From: Bugulina stolonifera
Lineage: Eukaryota; Bryozoa; Gymnolaemata; Cheilostomatida; Bugulidae
Reading direction: 5' to 3'
Assembly: GCA_935421135.1 (NCBI GenBank)
Contig: OW285192.1
Span: forward strand, 10,991,501 to 11,055,500
DNA length: 64,000 bases
Both the position numbers and the translations under genes were made by a program. Below are positions 44,260-56,487 of this stretch, in pieces. The notes beneath the pieces were generated by a model. It worked only from the letters and a program-made list of their open reading frames with translations, ran no database searches and was not told the DNA's origin. Position 1 is the first letter of the stretch. Each line of letters starts with the position of its first letter.

Positions 44260-46775
44260 ATGTCTTCAAACACATCACACATGGTGAAGGCAGATGCTGA
44301 ATGGAGATCTGCCCTGTAAGCCTTAAGCGTGTGCTAATAACCCACTGCTGTGAAGAAGCCAAAAGTGTCAATTTTAATTGCAGATGTTGAGACGGTCGAT
44401 AAGTATCCTGGTAGACCTACCGCCACAAAATCCTCTGTAGAACCAAACAGATGATTTCAGTATCTGATCCCCTTGTAAGTCTAGTAATCCCAAGTATTCG
44501 CATCATAATTAGTTTTCATATTTGTCTGCTGTTAACTTTGGTGTATGAGCATGCTGCAAACACAGATCAATCTATAGCCTATAATTATATCCTAACACTA
44601 TAGCCCGTATATCCTAGTCCTATGGCCTGTATATCTTAACACTATAGCCTGTGTATCCTAACATTATAGCCCGTATATCCTAGTACTATGGCCTGTATAT
44701 CCTAGCACTATAGCCTGTGTATCCTAACACTATAGCCCGTATATCCTAGTACTATGGCCTGTATATCCTAACATTATAGCCTGTGTATCCTAACACTATA
44801 GCCCGTATATCCTAGTACTATGGCCTGTATATCCTAGCACTATAGCCTGTGTATCCTAGAACTATGGCTTGTATACCTGATAACTGTGTGTTATTTAGAT
44901 AGTGTATGATCAGGAGTTTTATTGTATGTTGTATTGTGACTCTCAATCACATGCCTATCAGTACTTATGTATAATTGATACGTGCTCATTATTGTATTGT
45001 GTGTAATTAAACTGGAGTTATCAGCTTTTGAGGTTGAAGAGCAGACAACTTCTGCTTCACATTATTGTGTTGAGAGTAAACTGACAAGTTGGTTAAATTG
45101 ATATGTAATATTAAAATACTAATATATTTCTTCACATATAGGAACTGGATTGCAGTGTTAGATAAGAAAGACAAAGATTGGTATGACACACAGCTGTCAG
45201 ATGGAATGGAAGTAGTAAATATACTAACTGATGGTAAATACTCAACTATACCTTCCTCTAACTTGTAGGAACTTATTCTACTGTAAATATTTGCATAGTC
45301 AGTGATCCAAGCATTAGTATTCACACATGAGTTGCTATGTCAGACACTATAATATTGTCCTCCTTTTTTGTTTTTGTAGAAAATTGTTACCAGAGAGAGA
45401 GGAAAACTTTATAGAATAGTAGAAAGAAGGAGAGAATTTGGATTCGTACATAGCAAAGTAGACAAGATAATGTAGCTCCATATACTAATTTAAAGACAAG
45501 GACAGGATAACTGAAAGAAAGGGAGAGAGAGAGGATAACTTCACATTATAGTAGAATTAGAGGAAAGAAAGGGAAAGGATACTTTCAAATATTGTAGAAG
45601 AGAGAACGAGAGTGGACAATTTCTTATTTAGTTGAAAGAAGATCACAAATCAACTATTTATGGAGCAGAGGCTAGAAAACCACTATACACTTTCAACAAC
45701 TGATTGAGTTCGATCCATGGATACACAAGATTTGCATTCAGAGAAGGTGAGCTAAGTTTGTATTTTTTAAATTAGTGGACATCTGAAGGAATTAAAGTCT
45801 GGTTGGAAATCTAGTAAATTGCACAATTTGGAAATATTTAGGAAAACTCCTTATTCTCCTAGGCAAATACTGTAGTACTTTGAACTCATACTTGTCAACC
45901 TGTTGTATTTTGCACTCAGACTGGTCAACTTGTTGTACTTTGCTGTTGGATATGTAAACCCCATGTCTGCAAAAAATTTCAGAGCTTTGTCCTTGACTAC
46001 TATACTTGGAACTCAGTCGGGGGGGGGGGTAGGAAGATGGCTACTGTTGAACTATGGGCTACAAGTGGTTAACATATTTGAGGTCTCAGCTTTAGGAAGA
46101 GCAACTTTAAACATATTCTGGGTGGCATCAACTATTCTCTCCATTTGGGATGATGAAATTATTAGACTGATGGAAGTGTACTATGAGGTAATGTTCAACA
46201 CTAATAATACATGTATGTCCACGTAGCACTAACTGAATATCTTGCTCATTCCTGTGTAGTCACTGTAGTGTATAAGTAAAACAGGAGTTATCAACTCTTG
46301 AACCTCAAGGGTGAACAACTTTAATCATGTTTATATTACCATATATTATATTACATGTCTATTATACATATCCATGTGATGCACATATATTATTGTAGGT
46401 ACGTGTAGCTGAGGTACAAAGTTAAACAAAGAAGAAAAGAATTGTCATTACAAAAGATATCAGAAGGAATGTAACAGTTTGATCTTAGAAGCTCCTCATG
46501 GGAAGCTACACGCTTGCTTACCTGCACCAGGTATGTATTTATTATTACAAATTACAGATTTGATTACTGTACCACTTTTGATATGTCATAATAGACACCA
46601 TTTAAATATATCTATTTAACTGCTTAGTTACTATTTAATTCTTGTGTTACTCAGTATTAGTCCTTTGTAACATTTCATTTCTGGATCTCAATAAATCTGT
46701 ATGATATTTGTAGAATATGTAGAAGCTCAAGATCGGATGTTGTTATCTTGTGATAATGAAAGCAGAATGGATAAG
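44260..46775 (+). CDS. Putative small multi-exon gene of unknown function (partial)
   Basis: Four candidate exons join in phase: 44260-44315 (start MSSNTSHMVKADAEWRSAL), 45142-45233 (NWIAVLDKKDKDWYD...), 46414-46530 (NCHYKRYQKECNS...) and 46714-46775 (EYVEAQDRMLLSCDNESRMDK). A competing exon at 45380-45414 (ENCYQRERKTL, then stop) would end a 60-residue protein. The product is hydrophilic, with no family recognised, signal peptide or membrane segment. Support is only splice consensus, phase and protein-like composition; the 46,414 acceptor is weak. The 22-bp minisatellite at 44,588-44,877 would lie in its first intron. Confidence 0.3.
44588..44877. repeat. 22-bp minisatellite, same family as 35,660-35,990
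   Basis: About 13 units of the tatcctaacactatagcccg type, with a tatcctagtactatggcctg variant alternating in a two-unit rhythm. The sequence match to the THOC2 intron 29 array, 8.6 kb away, is unmistakable. Confidence 0.93.
45480..46413. other. Non-coding stretch with A/G-rich repeats
   Basis: Holds several gagagagaggataacttcac-type purine-rich repeats (45,497-45,610) and a poly-G run near 46,020. A 107-codon frame at 45,903-46,226 has no supporting signal. Confidence 0.45.
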
Positions 46776-46887
46776 GTCGAACACAGACACATCACATTTT
46801 GTTTCATCATAGTGTGTTTATCAGTCATCAAGCTATACAGACACAGTGACACTAAGGATGTAGAGATGCTGTTTATATACACGTGCT

Positions 46888-48722
46888 GACAGACATTACA
46901 ACTACATAACTTGTAATCTCTTAGCCTATGCTCCTAAATCATCCAGCCTACCCCCCCCCATTACTTGTCTACATGTACATGGTGAGCTGAGTCTATTCTG
47001 CTTATATAGAGTCTCTGTAGGATCTCAGCTAAACCAATTTGCTCCGTGAAACACAGGTTACTCCTCTGGTTCTGGACTGTATGAAGCGTCCTTACCTACC
47101 ACCTACAGACCAGGTTAGATCTGATGTCTGTATCAGTGACCCTGTTATACTTGTCCAGTCCTGTCACGGTACTTGATTACTAAGGGATGCTATACAACTC
47201 CTGTATCTAGTTGCGGAGTCGGTTTCAGTGAGCTCTATAGTATGGTTTTACCTGGTGTTTGGGGTTACTACTACCTGGCTAACCCTTGCTTCCTACACAC
47301 TCAGACTTAGGATCCAGCTAGTAACTCCATGTGACTTCTCTTGACAGTGTTTTGAGAAAAATAGGAAACCTAAAAATAATAATTATATGGTGTACCCTAT
47401 AATTATCTTTGTTTCCTGGTTTACTGCACCCTGTAAATATTTTTACTTCCTGGTTTGTAGCACCTATAATTACCTTTACTTCCTAGTTTGACACACCTTA
47501 CAATTTTTTTACTTCCTGGTTTGTTACACCTCATAGCTATCTTTACTTCCCGGTTTCCTACACCTCATAAAATAATGTCTTTACTTTCTGGTTTGTCGCT
47601 CCATATAACTATCTTTACTTTCTGGCTTGTTGACATCCTACAATTATCTTTGCTTCCTGGTTTGCTATGCTCTAAATAATTATCTTTACTTATTGGTTCC
47701 TTACACCCTATAATTATCTTCACTTCCTGGTTTCTTGCACCCCTGAATTATCTTTACTTCCTGGTTTGTTTACACCCTATAATCATCTTCACTTCCTGGT
47801 TTGCCATGCCGTATAATATTATCCTCACTTCATGGTGTGTTTACATCCTATAATTATCTTTACTTCCTGGTTTGCTGCACCCTGTAATTATCTTTTATTT
47901 CCTGGTTTGTGCCGCCTATAATTAACTCTACTTCCTGTTTAACCACACCTTATAATTATCTTTCCTACCTGGTTTGTTACACCCTACATGTATAATAACC
48001 TTCACTTCCTGGTTTGCTATTCTCTATGACCATCTTCACTTCCTGGTTTCTTACACTTTCTGGTTTACTACACCATATAATTATCTTTGCTCCTTGGCTA
48101 GCTACACCCTATAATTATTATTTTTACTTCCTATTTTTCTCCAAACCCTGTTACCTTCTCATTTTGTCATGGTCAAGAGAAGTCACATGGAGTTATTCGC
48201 TGGATCATAAGTCTGAGTGTGTAGGATTTTCTCATAGTTTTGTCAACTATAACAAGAGTCGTTGTTAGTACAATGCCCTCTGAAGGTCACAACATTTCCA
48301 AGGAAGCAAGGGTTAGCCAGGTAGTAGTAACCCCAAACACCGAGGTAAAACCATACTATAGAGCTCACTGAAACCCACTCCGCAACTAGATACAGGAGTT
48401 GTATAGCATCCCTTAGTAATCAAGTACCGTGACAGGACTGGACAAGTATAACAGGGTTGCTGATACAGACATCAGATCCAACTTTTTCTGTAGACTGTAG
48501 GTAGTAGATAAAAACACTCCATACAGTCCAGCAACCAGAGGGGTAACATGTGTTTTAGGGAGCAGATTGGTTTAGCTGAGATCCTACAGAGACTCTAAAC
48601 AAGCAGAATAGACTCAGCTCACCATGTACATGTAGACAAGTAATGGGGGTAGGCTGGATGATTTAGGAGCATAGGCTAAGAGATTACTTGTACAATGTAG
48701 TTTTAATGATGCATGTCGGCAT
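46888..48722. mobile_element. Foldback element with ~430-bp inverted arms and a minisatellite core
   Basis: Arms at about 46,888-47,346 and 48,165-48,722 are inverted copies (shared: atcatccagcctaccccc, gtgagctgagtctattctgc, gatgtctgtatcag, ccaggtagtagtaacccc). The right arm carries an extra ~78 bp near 48,225-48,305. The core is a ~34-bp tandem array. No transposase is present and no target duplication was resolved. Confidence 0.85.
47385..48165. repeat. ~34-bp tandem repeat core of the foldback element
   Basis: About 22 diverged units of the type tataattatctttacttcct followed by ggtttgctacaccc. It fills the space between the inverted arms almost completely. Confidence 0.88.
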
Positions 48723-49682
48723 ATGTGTATATCAGCAGTATATCTATATGGAGTAATGCACTTGTAAGCAGTAAGCAGTATATCTATATTACCAATATGT
48801 TCCTACTTTTGTATAATATATGTATAATTCTTTATTCTACATACATTTTGTATTTAGTTTAATTATGTCGTTTTTATTTTCTGCTCAATTTCTAGAAAAC
48901 TTTACTTTGCAACCAAAATAACGACTTTATTATTATTGTTATATAGTTTTATAATACACAATAAGCCTACACAAATTATAGAACAGTTATTATGTCTGGC
49001 AGTGCTTACATGGACAAAGCAAACTACTTGAAAGAATGGTGGTACATAATATAATTATAGTTGAAGATATGCATGTAGATAGTCAAGTACAATTATTGAA
49101 GTGAATGTTTGAACTTCCATTAGCAACATTGATAACTAGTAAAAATATTAATACATGTACATATTACAGAACAATCCAGCAGTACCAACTAGAATACATA
49201 CTGCAATATTTATTTCTTTACATATAATTGCATGTGTTAGAAACTCCTGATCATTACTATTACATTTACACTCTAAAAGGATACATTTCCCTACATGTGA
49301 AGCTACCTGGCCCATTTTTAAAGTTATGCTCTCTCTCTCTACTACATGTAGCTCAAATTCCAAGAGGAAGTAACTCCCATTGTTTAGGCATGCTACCACT
49401 AGTGTGAACAATACTCCATTATACTGTAACATGTTTTTCCACTCCTGTACTGTTCTTAGAATAATTGGTAGTTGCCCCCTCTCTGAACTCAATCTGATTC
49501 TCACCAAGTCTTGCTGTGCTGGGAAGATGTTGGTAAGAATGGTAAGCCATGGGAGTATGAGTTGGATAGCCGAGAGGTAGTGAACACTAACCTGTATAAT
49601 ACACATACCATGTTATACAGTAAATACCAGAAATAAAGGACTCTAGTCTCCAACTCCAACTGAATTGATAAAATAAAGAGCC
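48723..49682. other. Stretch between two inverted-repeat elements
   Basis: AT-rich. A minus-strand frame at 49,606-49,148 (152 codons) has protein-like length, but composition and lack of motifs or splice partners give no support. Nothing else was recognised. Confidence 0.45.
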
Positions 49683-52657
49683 ATTCCATGGGGACTGATC
49701 AAATTTGCGTGCTGGCCCGACTCAGATTCTTTTGAAAATTTGCAGGTTGAAAGAGCACCCTTGAATTAGTGGGAAACCACCAATGTTTTTTCTATTTGAC
49801 CCCTTTGGTTCCCGCAGCAGCTCGTTAAAGTGGGAAAATGTGGTGGGGACAACTCCAAACGGACTTTTTTGAAATTCCTGAACATTCAAATTATTACTGT
49901 GGCCACTGTATGATACTTAGAGCTGTAATTTTTGTTACATAGATACTTTCATATACGTGCTTCAGCTTCACTACTCATTCAAGCCTGTATGGTCAATATA
50001 TTGAGGGTCAGAGGTCACTGAAAACACCTCTCGGAGCTAGTTTGACCCAAATTCACTGAAAATCGACCAAATAAACACTGCTGGATTTGATGAAAAGAAG
50101 GTTGATATAGAATAACTAAGGATTAGAGGTGCTCAACACAAGGATAAATGAATTTTTGAGAACAAAAAGAACTCTCCAAAATGAACTGTATGGCGACAGC
50201 GGCTTAAATTCAACATGGCCGTCGTCCGAGTTGGCGTTTTGGGGCGCTATTCAAGGCTAAATCTACTAAACTTAGTAGTGAAAATTAATGGTGAAAATGT
50301 TGCTATGTATACAATTCACACCTGTAGATTCCATTTCTGCAAAAAAATCTTTGTCTTTTTGGGTCTAAAAGGCTGAATTCTCAGATTCAAATTTTACATA
50401 CATTTGCTATAATATAGTGACTATATCGCCAATGCAGTTAATTGGCTATGGCCATAAAGGTCAGTCAAGACTTAATTTAAGGTGCAATTTGAGACTTGGC
50501 CTGGTTATGCAACCTACTTTGTGAAGAAAAATGGGTGAAATCCGTTTTACTAGCCTAAACATGCAGTTTTGTTAACTTTGCCATTACTCTTCCTTTCACA
50601 CGTTTGTTAAATGAGGCAGAATAGGTAAGCTAAGCAGTATTTCCAGGTCAGACTTAACCAAGTATTGTTTAATGAAAAGGAAGGGGAAGAAGATGGAGCT
50701 CCATAGAACTAAGGCTTCTTTAATCAGTGGGTGAGGTGGTGTCTTAGCTCGGGATTTTTTTATGGTCAACATTAGTTATCAGATTCTAATCAAAAATATA
50801 CACGCAAAATTATAGCGACAGCTCACAAACAATATTTTTGACAAACTTACACAATAATTATATACATGTATTTAGCTTACAATTAAACCAGTCTTTACTA
50901 ATTAGCTTCAAAAATATTTTTTGTTCATGATATGTGAATAGTTCCTTTTCCGGTGTATAAGTGTTGTACAGTATTTATTAGAAGAGATTGAATTTCAGCA
51001 GTCCATAGTAGGCTATAACAATTATTATGGCCAGGTCATTATGGTTGTCTGCTCTTAGAAAGGTGAGATCTGCTCTTCTTTTATTCACTGAGCATAATTT
51101 TTTTCAGATAAGTGGTTTTGTCTTTCGAAGGGTCAAAACTATCTCGATTGAAAATCAAGTTGTCGGTATAAGGAATGGTAAATGTGGCGAGGTGATGCTA
51201 GCAAGTACATTAAACATTATTACCTTTGGAAACAAGCGAACACTTGTAATATAATTTCCACTTGCTAGGTACAACTAAACTAAGTCTCACAAAACCATAT
51301 TCATATTTTTGATTACTCTGTTGATTAAAAGTTAATGCATGTCGCACCACTTACCTTAGTTGTGGTCATTTATATAGGACCAAAAAGATAATTTTGGAGC
51401 TAATTAGCAAACACCGGTTTAATTGTCAGCTACATGAAAATATATATAAAAATTGTTAAAAGTTATTGTTCGAGGGCTGTGGCTATAGTTATGCATGTAC
51501 ATGTACATGACTGTATACATTTGATTAGAATTTGATAACTAATGGTGACCCTAAAATTTGGCTTGAGCTAGTTTAAATAACCTTCAACTCCTCAGCCTTA
51601 CCCACTGATTAAAGGTGCCTTAGTTCCATGGAGCATCACTTTCTTCACCTTCTTTTTCACTAAACAATACTTGGTATAAGTCACACCTTGAAATACTGCT
51701 TAGATTAGCTATCTTACCTCATTTAACAAACGTGTGAAAGGGCGAGTCATGGTAAAGTTACCAAAACTGCATGTTTGTGCTATTAAAAAAGATTTCACCC
51801 ATTTTTCTTCACTAATAAGGTTGTATAACCAGGCCAAGTCGCAAATTGTACCTCAAATAAAGTATTGACTGACTTCTATGGCCATAGCCAATTAACTGCA
51901 TGGCCATGTCGTCACTATATTATAGCGAATATATGTAAAAATTGAATCTGAGAATTCAGCCTTTTAGACCCAAAAAGACAAAGGTTTTATTGCAGAAATG
52001 GAATCTACAGGTGTGAATTGTATATATAGCAACATTTTCACCATTAATTTTCACTACTAAGTTTAGTAGATTTAGCCTTGAATAACGCCCCAAAACGCCA
52101 ACTCGGACGACGGCCATGTTGAATTTGAGCCGCTGTCGCCATATGGTTTAGTCTGGAAAGTGTTTTTTATTCTCAAAAATTCATTTATCCTTGTATTGAG
52201 CATCTTCAATACTTAATTATTGTATATCAACCTTTTTTTCATCAGATCCAGCAGTGTTTATTTGGTCGATTTTAAGTGAATTTGGGTCAAACTAACTCCG
52301 AGAGGTGTTTTCGGTGACCTCTGACCCTCAATATGTTGACCATACAGGCTTGAATGAGTAATGAAACTGAAGCACATATATAAAAGTATCTATGCAACAA
52401 AAATTACAGCTCTAAGTATCATACAGTGGCCACAGTAATGATTTGAATGTTTAGGAATTTCAAAAAATTCAATTTGGAGTTGTCCCCACCACATTTTCCC
52501 ACTTTTCAACAAGCTGCTGCCGGAACCACAGGGGTCAAATAGAAAAAAAATTGGTGGTTTCCCACTAATTCAAGTGTGCTCTTTCAACCTGCAAATTTTC
52601 AAAAGAATCTGAGTCGGGCCAGCACGCAAATTTGATCAGTCCCCATGGAATGGCCCT
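49683..52657. mobile_element. Large inverted-repeat element, ~1.06-kb arms, ~850-bp centre
   Basis: Arms at about 49,683-50,742 and 51,595-52,657 are inverted copies with roughly 90 percent identity by eye, from the outer terminus ccattccatggggactgatc to the inner aatcagtgggt. Both carry caacatggccgtcgtccgag. The centre has a 75-codon frame (51,027-51,254, FVFRRVKTISIENQVVG) without a recognised domain. Possibly a non-autonomous DNA transposon. Confidence 0.88.
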
Positions 52658-52961
52658 AAAGGTTTCCATCTATATTTATCTAGATTTGGGTTTGCTAATA
52701 AACTATAATTTTTAATGTGTTCGGTCAAAACTTGGTTTGAAAATTGGCAGGTCTGCATATTCATCTGAACGTAAGCTGGCACTATGCAAACATGATCAGA
52801 ACACCACCATACTGTCAGATGTAAGCTGTAAGCTAGATTATACACCACTAACACAGTGAAACCTCTTGATAGTCAGTATGCAAAATGTGTGGATATCTAA
52901 CCCCTGTCTATTATAGACCAATGGACTTACTGAATCTTGTCCTGATTGGTCAATGAGTTGC

Positions 52962-54060
52962 CTAATAACTACGATTATGAGCACTTTGTATCACTTGAAT
53001 AGATAGAGAAGGCTCGTTGTAGTATCCGGAGTAGAGCTCAATGGCAAACTTGGCATTAGAACTAGTTGGATCATCAGTGGGTATCACTTGGAGTTGCCAT
53101 CACTCTTCTGCACTAGAATAGAATATAAATTAGAAATCTTACAAGAAGTACTGGCAAATTTCAAATGTTTTTGTAAATCACCAACATTTGAATCGCTGTG
53201 GCTCATGTTACAGGTATATTATAAGCGAGATCTAGTAAAGAAAATAAAATAAATGTTGAAGCATCTATAAGTTGTTTGGGGCTTGAAGACATGCATGATA
53301 AGGCGTATGTAGTCAGATATATCATTGCTAGTTTCCTCTAAATTTACAATTAGGATTTATCTTCTCATCCAAATGTTGATTACCCCCATGCTCACCAAGG
53401 GCACTTGGCAAGTACTATAAGCATATTCTTGCCAAGTGGATACAATACAAATGTAATATATTTGGAACTGCGGTCATAATAACATAGTGAAGTACCATAT
53501 TACACAGTTCTCTCTTCTAGAAAGGACAACTTAACTAGACTGATTATTCTTACATTTTTAAAATTGTTCGCTCTTATCAATAATAAAGAGAAGATAACTT
53601 CCTTATATATAGGAATTGTACTTTTGAAGTTGTTGTCTCTTGTCATTTATATAAAGAAAGAGGAAACAACTAACAACCCAAATGTTTTGTGCAGTATTAC
53701 ATGCATTATATATGTGTTATAATTTTTGTTAGAGTGGGATGTATATGCACCCATAATCAGTTAAAAAGATAACTATTTTTGGTACAACAACTATGAAGAT
53801 CAGTCTTTACTTATTAATAATCGTTTTCCTGACTGGAATGTGGTGTGTGTAGTTCAAAGCTATTACAGGTGTATATTTTAAACTGCTTACCTAGTATGTT
53901 TGTGATTTATCCCAGCAAGACCTGCGTGCGACCGGAGTGTGACCTTGATCTAGCCTATGATTCAACATCATGTCCAACCAGCTGTCAAACCCACTTCCAA
54001 AGTGGTTCATTGCTTGGTCTGTTGGTTGAGTGAGGAGAGCCAGAAATGATGTAATAGCAG
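52962..54060 (-). CDS. Putative 3' exons of an unknown minus-strand gene (partial)
   Basis: Two phase-1-compatible candidate exons: 54060-53944 (AITSFLALLTQPTDQAMNHF...) and 53086-52962 (VIPTDDPTSSNAKFAIELYS..., ending in TAG). Composition is protein-like with few low-complexity runs. SSNAKFAIELYSG loosely recalls the C-terminal ELY region of histidine acid phosphatases, but the diagnostic HD motif would be in an upstream exon that was not found. The acceptor at 53,087 lacks a pyrimidine tract, so this is tentative. Confidence 0.22.
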
Positions 54061-55334
54061 CTACAGAGATCTATGAATTTATAACATGTGTATAGGCCTT
54101 GAAACTGCAAACATCTGAACATAACCAGTAGGGAATATGAATACATGAACTGCTCCTACATGTAGTGAACATCAGTCTATAGGCTCTACGAGAGGGCTGT
54201 GAGTTTTGACAGATTTGCCCTAGAATGACCTACATGTATATTTTCACACAAACTGATTATCAAATGGATCATTCAAATAAGTGAGGAGAGAAATTTATGT
54301 GTCATTAATTAGCTGTTTGCAAACAGCTAATTAATGCTGAACTTGGGAGACGTTCTAGTAATTTCCCATTTGACCAGCATAAATATTATCATAAATTATA
54401 TATTGATGTAGGAGGTCATAATATCTATGCTATAATGCTGTATTAGCAACTATTATCTACCAATAATTGAATAGCATAAATGTGGAAGTTGGTACATGAA
54501 GGTAAAATCTTTAATGGTAATCAATAAATCAATAAGTACATGTACACCTTTAAGAAACAAATGGTATATTCCCCTTCGGTGTACTTGCAGTGGAAAATCT
54601 TTCTTGTTGTAGTATTATATTCTATGTTAAAGTGGTAGGTAAATAATATGTAGTTAGTAAATTCTGGAGAAAAACCACAAGCCACTTCCCAAGGATCAAC
54701 TAATACAAGTACAAGTAGGACACAGGGCTCTAATCCTCAAGTGAAACCAGTTTTACATAGCCAGAATATAGCTATGAATAGCTAGGTATAAAGTACATTA
54801 TAGTACATGATACTTTAGCTGTGGTACATGCAATAGGGTTTTGCATCCCCCAAGGTAGGGGTATAGCCCAACTTATGCTTCCTCATATATATGTACAAGT
54901 ATTTGCATTTCACTAACACAAATGTAATAACTGGTGATATTATTATATAGCCTAACTTACATCTCATATGCATTCTCATCCCTCACTACAATATTAGGCC
55001 TATTATTTTATTCAGCAAATACGGAAAGTTTACGATTAGTATGGGTTATCAATTCAACTCTTACATGAGATGATGAGGCACTCAAAACTATTGGTTAAAA
55101 TTCGAAGTTGTCCTCTCCCAATTTGGTGCATCAGTTGAGAGAGGGCAACTTTAAATTATATTCACTATCTTCTCAATGTCTCAGTACACCATAGCATTGA
55201 CCAATATGAAATACACCGGGTCAGGCCAAACAACTTTTTTAACTTTTTGCTGGAGTGAACCCTCTTACCAAATTACTAGCTACTACAATTTTATTTTATA
55301 TAGTAACAATGATCACTGTGATTGATTATACTAT
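54061..55334. other. AT-rich stretch with a long perfect palindrome
   Basis: No gene was recognised. It contains the 34-bp palindrome at 54,303-54,336 and gaagttgtcctctccc/gagagagggcaacttt motifs at about 55,100-55,155 that recur across the window. Confidence 0.5.
54303..54336. repeat. 34-bp perfect palindrome
   Basis: cattaattagctgtttg followed directly by its exact complement, with no spacer. Confidence 0.95.
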
Positions 55335-55339
55335 CTATT

Positions 55340-55890
55340 AAGGTTAAACCATTACTGTCGCACCATCAATATTTGCAAATAATATTGTTCATGTTATTTC
55401 ATCAAGATTGATGTGTCGATTGTCTTTGTATACCTAGTGGCAGCTAAGACAAATCCATTTGAATATTGGCTGTTATCACCTCCAGGGAGCATTGAGATGG
55501 CTATGCCTGTCCAAAGTCTATATTTGGAAACTTTTTACGTAGGTAAGCTATAGCATCAAATAGCCAACTAATCTTATTGAGCCAACACTGTCATTCTACA
55601 AATAACTTTTGTGTACAGTGATAAACAAGCAAGTTACAGTCAAAGCCCGTAATAACAATGCAATGAGTTGCAGGCCCTATAGCAATCTCTGTAACACAGT
55701 TTTATATTAACTGATTGAGTGCTTCCGAAATTCCCAACATAGGCTGATTGAAGGTGCGGATAGACAAAATTAAAATAGGGTTTACTTGGCAGCAGCTAGG
55801 TTTCCAAACACAAACAACACATCAGATCAGTCTTACGGAAATAGGATGAACAATATTATTTGCAAATATTGAATGGTGCGACAGTAGTGG
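55340..55890. mobile_element. MITE-like inverted repeat element
   Basis: Inverted ends include ctgtcgcaccat and aatatttgcaaataatattg, extending more weakly for about 90 bp inwards on each side. The size is about 550 bp with no coding capacity; no clear target duplication was seen. Confidence 0.7.
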
Positions 55891-56129
55891 TCTAAGTGTA
55901 TTCTCCCCTACTAAATTTACAAGCCTGTTAGCAGCTAGTTAAGTAATTAAAATATGATTGTATTGTTAATGATATTTATTGATAACTGCTACAACCACGA
56001 TTTTGATAGTCAGTTTTGAGAATTAGCAATTGCCCCAATCTAAAAAGTTTTTACCTCTTTTAGGCAACTCACTCTATTGCCCCACCCCTAGGTTGACAGG
56101 TTTGATGCTCCCAGTCATCACCATAACTA

Positions 56130-56430
56130 AAACACCCACACATATGCCTCAGACAACCAGGAAGGGAATAAATGATAACTCATGTCTTATCATAACATTC
56201 AGTCTCATTCACTGACTTGAATTTTAATCAACTATTATTATTATATTATTTATTATAATTGACAATAATAATTATAATAAATAGCAAAACAATATTCTAT
56301 TCCATATTGAATATAATTAATAATACAAAATTAATTATAAATAATAATATAATAATTTAATAACACAATTTAATTAATAAAAATATAAATAATTATAATA
56401 TCGATATTCGATTGAAATTCTTTTAGTAGG
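56130..56430 (-). repeat. Inverted copy of the 3' flank of LINE copy 1
   Basis: Reads as the reverse complement of about 42,760-42,970 (shared caaccaggaagggaa, atgataactcat and gacttga). It sits immediately upstream of LINE copy 2. Confidence 0.7.
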
Positions 56431-56487
56431 CCTACTACTTTACGCAACAAAAGACCACTATCGGCGAGGAAAAACCTGACACCACTT

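Noticed and set aside
45903..46226. 107-codon plus-strand frame
   Set aside because: Contains a poly-G run, no domain, no splice partners; likely chance.
49148..49606. 152-codon minus-strand frame
   Set aside because: Longest open frame of its region, but no motif, no splice evidence and no recognisable family.
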